Below, piece after piece: positions 12,740-22,933 of a stretch of DNA of 64,000 nucleotides. Source of the DNA: Prostheceraeus crozeri. Its lineage: Eukaryota; Platyhelminthes; Polycladida; Euryleptidae. The notes beneath the pieces are model-generated. The model saw nothing but the letters and a program-made list of their open reading frames with translations, searched no databases and was not told the origin of the DNA. A program made the translations under genes and the position numbers. Within the stretch, counting starts at the first letter, position 1, and the number at the start of each line of letters is the position of its first letter. The stretch is taken from positions 1 through 64,000 of the forward strand of contig CAJQUW010000529.1 in assembly GCA_907163375.1 (NCBI GenBank). Reading direction: 5' to 3'.

Positions 12740-13375
12740 AAGCTCTTCCTCACCTATGCCTGATTCTAGTATGGAGATGAGGGCACGAGTGTTTGATCGC
12801 ATCAGGCAAAACAAAGTTTTCGTGCTATGGCCGATTTGCACTCACTAAAACGGATGCCTTTCTGGATAGACAGTCTTGTGGCTATCCGTTCTAGGACTGG
12901 AGCAGCCTCACTTCTCAACTCACCATGTGCTCATGACGACCGGTACACGTTGCCATTCTAATTCTCGGCAATTGTGGTTATTTCGGATGTGCTTCCTTCG
13001 GTCAGCTGCTACCAATGTCGACTCCTCCGAGGTACTCGCTTTAGAAACATTTAGGTTATTTAGCAGGTGTGCCACAGTGAATTCTAAGGCACCAATTCGC
13101 ACCAATTCGGCAGGAGCACATCAGGAGCATCAGCTGTTGTCGTATTTTCTGCCACAGAACCACAACCAGAGCATTTTTCAATTTGTGGGCGTAAATTCGC
13201 GGACTGACAAAAGCTAGCGAACTGATCTCGCGAGGTGTTGTGCCTTGCAGTGACATTTGGGCCTCTTTTACATGTTATAGCATGATGGCCACAAAGGTCG
13301 AGTACCACACCAGGACATCGAGGAAACTGCAAGGTACATGAAGTAAGGAAAACCTAGCCACCACTTAATGAGAAC
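12740..13375 (-). pseudogene. Decayed retroelement C-terminus (zinc knuckle/endonuclease-like)
   Basis: Read on the minus strand, overlapping frames give successive pieces of the C-terminal region seen in invertebrate reverse-transcriptase polyproteins. In order: KWWLGFP near 13,370; CGHHAITCKRG and RHN..RDQFASFC at 13,084-13,332; APDVLLPNW; then VAHLLNNLNVSKAS and RRKH....CRELEWQRVPV at 12,920-13,105. The Cys/His cluster followed by RH and PD resembles the knuckle plus restriction-like endonuclease of some non-LTR elements. The first Cys pair is incomplete, at least two frameshifts separate the pieces, and stops occur below 12,920. No reverse-transcriptase core is present. The family is inferred from motif memory; the clade is uncertain. 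Confidence 0.65.
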
Positions 13376-16300
13376 CGGGAACTCATTATAGGCTACTTGA
13401 TAGTGAAATCCGAATCCAGGCGATGAAATGGCTGATATCCAAGAACCGGACGTTGCGTTGCTGAGCGCATGGAGCCGTTTGAAATCCGATTGACTTAGCT
13501 GACTCGAAAGACTTCATTGCAGATGTCGAGAAGACTCGACATGGGAAGACATGAATTTCTGAGACATTGGATTTTCTTCTGTTAACGAATTATTGCAAAT
13601 TTGATATTTTGGATCAACATGGCAGTTGAAATGGTGTTACCGTCTGCCTTTATCAGCTTATTAGGTTATGACTGTTATTCGTTTTCATCATGGACATGTA
13701 CTATGACTCTATCAGAGACTTCTACATAATTTATTTCTATGTTGACTGATTTCTTTGTATGTCTATGTTTGAATGTCTGGACAGTGGTCTAGACATGAGA
13801 GCATAAACATAGCGACCTGTATTGATTGAATGATGTTTTAAATATAACATCTGGAATCGTCGTATGAGTTGGTTGTGTTGTTATAACCACTGGAAGCAAA
13901 TATTATAACAAATGGTAATTGCCTTCTTTGCTGAATTTGAAACTATATAATCCGAGTATGGTATGCATGAACGAAAAGATGAAAGAAAGGCCGCACTTGA
14001 GATTCGTTTCATTGACCGAAGCCCTAAACTACCGGAGCGAATTCTCAGTTGAGATTGTATCCATGCTTTTTCAGAAAGTTCGATCGCCAAGCTCTCTTCC
14101 AAACAAATCTAACGTCATCGTCATAATTATTTGCACGAAGATAAAAAAAGTCAACTTTCAGTGCAAGGAGCGTTTTCGCTGTCGAGAGAGAGCGCAGTGA
14201 TCGAGATCATTAAGTGAGATCATTAAGTGTGAAGACTGATATCGTGATATATCATGATTTAAATTCCGTAAGAATACATGGTCGTTTAATGCACTGTTTT
14301 TATGACTTTAAATTGAAACTTAGTTTTTTCTTAGTTCATTACATTGTTGCGAAGGACTGTGAATTGCATGAAATAGCCACTGAAAAATGATAAGACCCGC
14401 AGAAATGATCAGGAATTAATAGTAGTAAAAGATATGAAGTTATTAGTAAAGGATGCGAAGTTCGACGGAGTCAATTTCATCAAATATTGTCAGCTACCTG
14501 ACAGAAAACCAGAATACTGTTGATAATTGTGCTAATGATAAATTGTTTACCAATTACATGTTTTTAGTTCTGCATTAGTTGCTCAATGATTTAAAACCAT
14601 TATGATCACCCTGATTTAAACACCATGTAAGGTGAACGAAGGTTCAAAGCAAGACAATTGGCGGAGGCATGTCTTTGTTCTCTCATAGCGGCTGCAGATT
14701 GTTTACGTTCATTGTTTTTACTTTTACACAAATGAGAAAAATATTAAAGAAGTTTGATAAGGACCTATTAAACTTATATGAATATTCGTAACTTAAATAT
14801 TTGTGCTCCTCATTTCGCAAAGATTCAGAGGATACCAAGCATGAATATTTTTGATGAAAAAATGAGAACACGGTATGTTCAACCAAAAAGGTTCAACCAT
14901 CACGATATCACGAATTTTATATTAGTTTACCGATTTTGATGATCAGCATATCAAAAGAGAGCTCAGAAATGCGCATTCTACCTGTGCTTGATTCAGTATC
15001 ATACTCACATGTTTTCTTACTGAAAAATTGAAACTGTAAATTGAACGAGTTTCATATTTTGAACACTGCTCAGCAAATGCCATCACAGATGAAAGTCTGT
15101 CATATCTCATTTTAAAGCTGAGAATGCAAGCCCTAGAATAATGTATGGTGCGTTGTTGTGCAAGGCGATTGTAAGGCATGAGAATCGATTGAATTTTATC
15201 GAAATTTTCGTGGTCCTTTTTTCATGATCATCTCTGCAATGTCAAATGCAGGAAAATCAGCAATCCGTACGCATTGGGACGCGACTTGAAGTTAGTTTAA
15301 GTTGGCACGTCACTCTGAATGTTGCTATCAAATGAAACTTTATCAACATGCCTTTGTGTGGAATATTTTGCTATATTAAAATCGATTTCTTACTTCATTT
15401 TGTCAAGAGCTAGCACTCTAAGTCTGCTTTATGTTTGAAATAAGTTTCGCCTTTTCATTTTGTGGAATATTGTATCTATTTGATTAGATAACATGCATGT
15501 AGAGTGTGATGTAAAAATGCACACTTAAAATATACATTTGAAGTGTTTTGTTCTCCACAATTAGGCGAACGGTAATTCACTCTGGTAATCGCATAATAAA
15601 TGAATGACATACAAAACTCGTGCTTGTTTTGTATTTACAAGTTAGTCTACGGTCTTCGCTGTACACTTTGTTCTGGTATACATTATTATGAGAATTTGAA
15701 CTAAATCGAAGTTCATTTTTAGCTTGGATGCTCGAGCTCCAGTAAATTGTCAATGGGACGCTACATCTCAGATTTACGGAATACTGGATCTGATACGACA
15801 ATTTTATCAAAAAAAGGCATTTCAAATCATTGCTTGTCTTAGAGTTGAAGTTTGTATATTGCAGTTCATGGGTTCAGCGGCATGCTCGAATTTTAAACGT
15901 CAGGGTTAGACAGAGGATTAATTTGAAAAATTGAAGAAATTCCTCAATTGTAATTTTTGAAATAACGATTCCAAGTCCCTTATCTCCGGCGACACTTTTG
16001 TTTTTGGTGCGAGTTGAACTTTCGACTCTGATAAACCTTTGTGGTCACTAGATTTTAAATTCCGAAATATTGGCACTTTATCATTCTGATTATTTTTATA
16101 TTGCAAGAATAGCCGTTTTTCAATTCAAAATAGTTGCATACGGAGAAGATGGTTTCCTAAACTGATTAATTCAAATCAATTTTATTAATCTCCTCACAAA
16201 GTAACTTTATGCCACACTAAATTTCAATCTTTTTCACAGGTCAACATATCGAACTTCAGCACGTGCGCGTAAGTAATTCTGCTTTTTCTTGACGCTATAT

Positions 16301-17150
16301 TCAAATAACATTGAAGATATTGCATGTTTTCTATTCAGTCAATGTTAGTCAGTCTGCACTATTGACGCAATAATTAGTTGAGCATTGTGCTTGAATATCC
16401 TCATTTTCTTTGAGTAACCTGTTCTAATTTGATATCTCAGAATAATCTCAGCATTTTTATTAGAACAGTTATTTAAGTATAAAATTGTTTTTTAATAAAA
16501 AGTGAAATGAATGATTTTCAAGATGATATTAAGAGCGAGTTTAAGCTATGCTCCTGTAAGCATCTCTTTGTTAAAATTATCAGTCTACAACTTCATCAAC
16601 AACATTTCAAGACATAAAGAGACAGAATAGGCTATTTCTGAGAATGAGAGTCACAGGAATAAAAAGAGAGGCATAAAAAGGAATCCTAGCGTGCAAGTTT
16701 TGTATTTATATCGTTATATCATATTGATAGGTAATCAATAATATCAAAAATGTAAGATCAGATGACATGCTAATCCATTTGTATTGGGCAGTGTATTTTA
16801 CTCTGTCAGAAAAAAGCATGTTTACAGATTTGGTCATTTCAGCCTTTAAATCAAGCCTTCGGTCATACTTTTAGGCCTACAATAAGCACTGTGTTGCTGA
16901 TTCGTTCCGCTACAGTCAAGAAGGCATGAATCTTACAATGTATTTGTGAACGCTTATCTGAGTAACATGGGTTTGAGTAAGGGTTGGCAATCATGTGAAA
17001 AAACTAGTTTTTTCCTGGGGATTTTAAACTAACTAGTTTTTGTTAGTCGATTTATTGACATGGGACGGATCCGCATATCTACACTGGACTTTGTATTCTA
17101 ACTAATCCTGCTTTTGGATTCGTCTGTCGCTGCTACTCTGGAGGTGATGC
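13376..17150. other. Gene-poor AT-rich sequence
   Basis: Open frames of 60-93 codons occur on both strands without recognisable motifs or splice support. No repeat family was identified by eye here. Confidence 0.4.
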
Positions 17151-17570
17151 GATTCTATCTCAGACATTGTATGCGATGGTAGAGAGAGGTGGAAATATCC
17201 GTCTGCCCTTAGCTTAGGTGATTGCGCAAGCGCGCGCACTGCGTGAGGAAAGTTGTATTAGGGAACACACGAGCTGTCGTTGTCACATTGAAGACTGAAC
17301 ATCTGCTAAGTGAACAGCACTTTGACTAAATGTTTCTCCGCCATAAATTCATCATATGGAAATATTATTCACATCGTTCGACTCCTCACGATCTAACTTT
17401 GCTGATTGTGTGCGTTCAATGCGGTGTCAGGGGTTTAGTTTATCAGAATTCAGGCTTGAATTTGCAATGGAAAATTGAACTTTCTGCCCCTCGGGACTAG
17501 TTCCAAGCGTAACCATTAGTATTAAAAAATGTCATCTTTTGACCCAAACACGCAGATAGAGCAATTTATC
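17151..17570. repeat. Dispersed repeat of about 420 bp, copy 1
   Basis: This closely matches 42,267-42,698 in the same orientation. Shared blocks include AGAGAGGTGGAAATATCCG, CATTGAAGACTGAACATCTG and CCCCTCGGGACTAGTTCC. Identity appears to be about 85-90% by eye with small indels. Neither copy has clear inverted termini, so the element class is unknown. Confidence 0.8.
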
Positions 17571-17774
17571 TCTGTGGTAAATACATCCGATTTCATGAGC
17601 TTTTTTTGGCCGATGTACATGGCATGTAATTAACTACAACTTGATGAAACTAATCATTTTATGGTAGCCCTGTCTGTTGTCGTCAGTGGAATACACCGAG
17701 TAATTTTAGAATGGATGTTTGCACGAATTTAGTCCGTTAATTTTGAATCATTTATGATGAAAAGAGGAATAAGA

Positions 17775-18010
17775 TACCGTAAAACGGGGTGAGTTCGCCA
17801 CTTGTAAGGGGTGCTTCTTTTCGTTTTTTTCGTTAGGAAAAGTGTTACCCAACCATTTTTCTTAGTTCAAACTTGATATTGTCTTTCGAATAAAACATCA
17901 TTGTGGGTTGAATTCGCCACAAACAATTTTACAGTATTTAATGCTATTATAGACAGCTGGAGTGAAGTGGTTGTGATTGTTTGTTTGAGGGCGAGTTCGC
18001 TGCCCAATGA
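17775..18010. repeat. Terminal fragment of a pogo/Tigger-like element
   Basis: The stretch begins TACCGTAAAACGGGGTGAG. It carries three spaced copies of a (G)AGTTCGCC/GAATTCGCCAC-type motif (about 17,791, 17,910 and 17,994). Repeated GGGCGA/TCGCCC motifs also mark the ends of the transposon at 55,882-59,666. No opposite terminus or transposase was found, so this is a solo end or a degraded copy. Confidence 0.4.
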
Positions 18011-18603
18011 AAAAAATATGAAAAACATCAAGTTTTAACTGAATGGCGTGCAATGGCATGCAATGGGAGCAATGTTAAAATAGCAAATACAACGTTTGTG
18101 CAGCACATGCAGCTATACTCGAATATATGATGACTATCATTCCTGTTGTCATAAAAACGCAGGTTATACCAGCTTTGACCAATTTTCCCATTTTTGTAGT
18201 TTTTCCCAGGACGGTATTTACCGGTCCAACCCTTGTTTGAGTGGAAACATGGCCATCTCAACTGTAGAAAGATTCGGATGCAGTATGAGACGAAAATATG
18301 AAGAAGGTTGTTTACTATGATGCTTGCTATTAAAGTTTGACATTTAGCAATGTAATTTTCCCCAACAGCCAACAATAAATCTAAAATTGTCTCGCACACA
18401 TCTACATACACTTTCCCTGATATTTTCCTTTATTAAAAAATATCTCCATTCAAAATGTCAGCTAAATTCATTTATTTATTTAGAAAGGAACGATTTGGTT
18501 CCCTTAGCTTTTTGCTGTGAATCTTTCAGAACTAAACCGTGTAACTTTGACTATTAGTTTTAGGATATATTCAAAGTTTTCCCCAAATTCGTTGGATATA
18601 GCC

Positions 18604-18722
18604 ACAGAGTAAGTATATACATGTAGTAGGTTGAGTTTCGACTCAAAAAGTATCTCTGTACAGTGAAAATTTTTATATCAAATGATTCAGCTTTTTGCGG
18701 AGATTACGTTCCTGCGGTCAAT
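18604..18722 (+). repeat. Truncated end of the 0.66-0.78-kb MITE family
   Basis: It matches the left ends of the copies at 19,583 and 37,827 (inverted). Shared blocks are GACTCAAAAAGTAT, GTACAGTGAAAATTTT and TTTTTGCGGAGATTACGTTCC. The match stops abruptly at about 18,722, so only one end remains. Confidence 0.75.
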
Positions 18723-19582
18723 ACAGGCACTTATTTCAACGTGATTTATTACCATCGAATGAGCTGTTCTCATTGATGACATTATATTCATTGTTGTTTT
18801 GATCTGCATGCAATGGCAACAACTTACTCGACAAAAACAGCCTAATATCCTCTTTTTATGTCTAAAATTCTGCTTTTTTAGCTTCTGCTGCTACAGAATA
18901 GTACTTCATTTTACTTATTACAATTTGAAAACTTCAAACCCATTTCGGAATGAAATTGCCATCATTCAATTTACTTCTACATAACTAATAATTCGAATCT
19001 TCGATGCTATAGGATGCCGTAGGTACTCCTTATTATATCCATTATGAAAAATTCTCCTATCACTTTTGTTTTTCACCAGTTACATGTACTAATAGCTAAA
19101 TAGTTAAATGTTTTCTTTCAGAGACTTGTATGTATAATTCCTTTAACTGCTGTTATTTGAGTTCACGTTGAATTTGTTGAAGTACTGTGTCACTTACAAT
19201 TGATGAGTTCATCAATTATTTCAGCACAAATAGACTTTTGTCTGCATTATTTGTCTCTTACAACGAATGAGTAAATAGGAAGTGCAAGTATGTAATATAA
19301 ACCTCTTACAAGAAAAATAGAAACATTATATAGTTATAGCTAGCTCTTGAGGTTTATACTGCTTTTTATAGACTAGCTATGGCATGATATAGCTATGGCG
19401 AGGTTTACATCTACTATAGCTAGGCAATAAAAGAAGTTTTTACCTCAAAAGCTAGCTATAATGATATTATCAACCGACATGACAACAAAGTGTAATACAT
19501 TGAAAATGTATTACCACTGCTATATTGCATTTCACTCTCGACGGCTTTGGAGGTCATAAAAATGATTGAAATGAGTTTGAAA
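18723..19582. other. Intergenic sequence with one short inverted repeat
   Basis: No gene is recognised. It contains the inverted repeat at 19,334-19,462. Confidence 0.45.
19334..19462. repeat. Short inverted repeat with TAGCTAGCT arms
   Basis: The arm TTATAGCTAGCTCTTGAGG is inverted as CCTCAAAAGCTAGCTATAA about 90 bp further on. Between them are more AGCTATGG/CTAGC motifs. It is possibly a MITE relic. Confidence 0.6.
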
Positions 19583-20240
19583 CATAGAGTAGGGATATAT
19601 AGGTAGAGTATCGACTCACAAAAGTATCTGTATACAGTGAAAATTTTATATCAAAAGATTCAGTTTTTTGCGGAGATTACGTTCCCGTGGTCCAACAAAT
19701 TATTTGATCAGTTTTAAAAAAGTGAAAATTTTGCCAATTTATATACTACCGAGATGACTCCTCTATGTAAGTAGTGTGCAACAAGTTGGATATCAAGAGG
19801 AATGAATATTTGCTAATAAGCATCCTAACTATGCGGAAATTAAGCTGATTATCAAATGAATTTCATACTTCGTATTATAATGGAAGTCTTCATGAAAAAG
19901 TCGACATCTTATTGTGCTTTCTTGGCTGAAATTTCATATTTCTAATTCATGAAAGCAATAGCAAGTCATCGAGTTGCCAATTTAACAAATATTACCTCTC
20001 CAAGGCTGTCATGACACGGAGGATCTGTGAAATAATATCATTTCATTCTGCTTTGCTATCATGATCAGTCAATTCCGTTGTAATTTCTTCAAAACTGCAG
20101 AAATGTGCATATCTCACATTTTGAAACAATGCCGACTGTATCTCCCTTGAGTTCATTTAATAAAATCGAAAGTGTATATGTACACATTAGGGATTTAATA
20201 AATGCGGAGTTACCACTCTACCCAATATACTTACTCTATG
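19583..20240 (+). mobile_element. 8-bp-TSD MITE, 658 bp, intact copy
   Basis: The termini are inverted: CATAGAGTAGGGATATATAG at the left and ATACTTACTCTATG at the right. Flanking octamers are gtttgaaa (19,575-19,582) and gtttgaga (20,241-20,248), one mismatch apart, as expected for hAT-type insertion. Related copies lie at 33,884-34,658 and 37,827-38,607 (both inverted) and 34,665-36,770. There is no coding capacity. Confidence 0.88.
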
Positions 20241-20279
20241 GTTTGAGATGCATTATTGCCCGGAATTGGAGGGTATATA

Positions 20280-20732
20280 CACCAGGTGACATGCCAAGTG
20301 GGGATTAACGCGTAATTACGGAGCACCCCAAACATCCGTGGTAAAAGACATTCTATTCTTCTACGCGCCTACATACGCGCTGCACTAAGAGTCAGAAATC
20401 ACTTGATCTGATGCTGTTAAAACATGGGAAATATTTATGAATACGCGCGGGCAAGCGTTTATAGTTTGCGCGTCGTCCACGGTTGTCTGCGTTGCCGCTT
20501 GAACCACGGATGAATCGCTAAGCATGTTCTATGTTCCCTGAGCATGAAATTGAGGTCCTATCACATTGTTTAGCCTCTGATACATGCAGACACATGAGAC
20601 GCAAAGTCTATATAACAGGACTGCCGACTATAATAACTTATATAACAGATGTTGCAGCAATGTCCCGCATAGCCATGGATGTTTAGGGTCATGTGTAATT
20701 ACGCGTGATTGAGCGTGGCATGTCACCTAGTG
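20280..20732. mobile_element. TA-flanked MITE with terminal inverted repeats of about 60 bp
   Basis: The left end CACCAGGTGACATGCCA is inverted at the right end as TGGCATGTCACCTAGTG. The similarity continues inward through GCGTAATTAC and AAACATCC. TA dinucleotides flank both sides (20,278-20,279 and 20,733-20,734), which suggests Tc1/mariner or pogo mobilisation. A related scrap lies at 33,778-33,836. Confidence 0.82.
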
Positions 20733-20908
20733 TACTGTCGCACAGTAGCGTTTTATGAAGTTGTTTATTCCACTGCTGAGAGTGTTCTAATGCACTTGCA
20801 TCCACACTTTTGTTGATCGTGGGCAACAGCTCACGATTAAGATATTAAGGCAACTGATTCTCGTCACCGATTCAATTATCTGTTGACATAAGCTGATCAT
20901 GTAGCGTT

Positions 20909-21930
20909 TTGCGATCTGTTCTACACAAGAAATCAACGGGACTATTGCAGAATCTACGTCCAGTAACACCAGGAAGAACAACAGCTGGTGCACGAAAGGC
21001 TGGGTGTCATGGCGGTATGCCCAGTCTTCTCCAATTCCCGACATTGGAGGAACTGTCGACCGCTGATGAGAAAGTGACCTCGAGTGCACTGTGTCATTTC
21101 ATCTACGAGATCAGAAGGCAAGACGGGAAAGAATATCCGCCCTACACGCCCTACACTGCCCTAAGAAATGACAGACCGAGTCTTCAAGTATTGTCAAAGG
21201 AAGACATGGCATTCTGCTACTTCCGAAAATGCCTCGACGCAAAGATGATTGATCTCACCAAAAGAAGAATCGGAACATCACGAACTCGAGCAAATCCGGT
21301 ATTAGTTGAGCATGAAACACAGCTATGGAATAAGTGCGCCTTTTCTTTGAATGATATCTTCGGTCTATTAGGTGGTTTACTTCTACATATGCAAAGCTTT
21401 CGGTCTACGGGCCTCAGACGAACATAGAAGGCCAGAAGTGTCACAAATATCATTTGGAGAAGATTCCTTGGGGAAACATATTCGATTTTCCGGTCGAGAT
21501 AATAAGTCATACAAAGCTCGTTTCGGACAATCCAAGATCCATCTACAAAATAATATAAAAATACATCAAATCACTACAACGATGTGACATTTTTCAAGGT
21601 CCGTTTTATCGCCGTCATTTGAATATGATATCCAATGAGCCTCGCTTTGGAAAAGCACTAGTCAACAAGATCGCACAGCTGTTACCTAAAGCTGCCACAA
21701 CTGCTGGGTTGTCGGGAAACTTTACAGGACATTCCGAAAAAGTAATTTACGCCACCACATTATTTCAGCAAAATTTTGATGAGCAACTAATCAAGGACAG
21801 AACAGGCCATCGAAACGGATCTGTCAGACATTACAAACGTGTCTGTGAAAGACCAGGCCATCAGCGCAGCTCTCGAACCTCCACCTCCAAAAAAGAACCT
21901 TTTCGACTGCTCCAGTCAAAACAGTTCTGA
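20909..21930 (+). pseudogene. Crypton-type tyrosine recombinase pseudogene
   Basis: Three collinear segments in three frames make up one recombinase. The first (20,909-about 21,375) has LCHFIYEIRRQDGKEYPPY, KCLDAKMIDLTKRRIGT and LWNKCAFSLND. The second (about 21,372-21,585) has KAFGLRASDEHRRPEVSQ and FGEDSLGKHIRF. The third (about 21,583-21,930) has GPFYRRHL, GLSGNFTGHSEKVIYATTLF, FDEQLIKDRTGHRN and VRHYKR. The order matches metazoan Crypton integrases (DUF3504-like fold): the GHS block stands for the HxxR box, the GH block follows, and HYKR would hold the nucleophilic tyrosine. The HxxR box reads HSEK, which may be a clade trait or a loss. Two frameshifts make it non-functional as it stands. 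Cryptons lack terminal inverted repeats, so the element's ends cannot be defined. Confidence 0.85.
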
Positions 21931-22933
21931 TTTCAACTTGACTGTTTCTCTTGCATGAATAAAGAGAAACATTTGTGCTACTTTGGAATACTTTTTTGGA
22001 TTTTAAATAGTTTGTCATTAAATATTCAAATTTCATGCATTTGAAATAGACGCAAGATTAATTGAAAATAAAGTGAATAAAGAACTTTTAGATCAATTAA
22101 AATATATGTAAAAAATCTCAAAAAATGAAACATTACACATCAAATTAGAATTTTCATCTAGAACAAATTATATACATGTACTGTATACTGCACGTCCGGA
22201 TACTAGCTGTCTCACAATCTAAACGTACACAAAAGAGCGAATTTATTCATCAATTATTCACTCGGTATGAAACTGGCAGCAACAGAAAACAACCCCATTC
22301 AGAATATTGAAAACAATCCATTGAGAATGATGGCAAAGCAGTATCTGAATGCTGATATAGCATAGAAACACTTGCAGAAATCTGCAGTTACCCGACGTGG
22401 TATCTATGATTCATGCAGGTCATATAGCGAGAAATGTCGGTTGACTGTAAAACTGTGGCGACAATTTGGTTGCACCATTATATGCCCGCCGATTTCACAT
22501 AAAATTCTCACCGTACCAGATAGTCATGAACCGTCGTCCGTCACTCAAGTTTGAGGATCCATTAATGAATGCATTGGCAAACTGATATTTCAAATCATTT
22601 CTAGAGAGAAATCTGAATTTCAAATCTACTCACATTTTGCAGACATTCATAGACTTTCAAACTTTTCATGAATTATCATCTATTAAGAGAGCAAACTACC
22701 ATAGACTTCAATAAAAGTCAATCAAAGATTTCTTAATCTCTCCAATATCTGTGACTAACGGTGATCAATAATTGCAATATTCATAGACTTCTCAAGAGTC
22801 ACATACAATAGCACTGCATCATGGATTTTGCGGGGAGAAATATCAAACAGGCTGACGCAGCCTCGTCTATGTCTGATATTACTCCCCTAAAAACTATTAC
22901 TAGCCTCAAACAGCTGGAAGGCTTACACTCAGT
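21931..22933. other. Intergenic sequence left of the minisatellite
   Basis: AT-rich, with no gene recognised. The array starts abruptly after the unique string GCTTACACTCAGT. Confidence 0.5.

Noticed and set aside
18028-18411. 127-codon minus-strand frame near the pogo-like terminus as a transposase
   Set aside because: No helix-turn-helix or DDE motifs were seen in it, and the matching plus-strand frame is equally uninformative.
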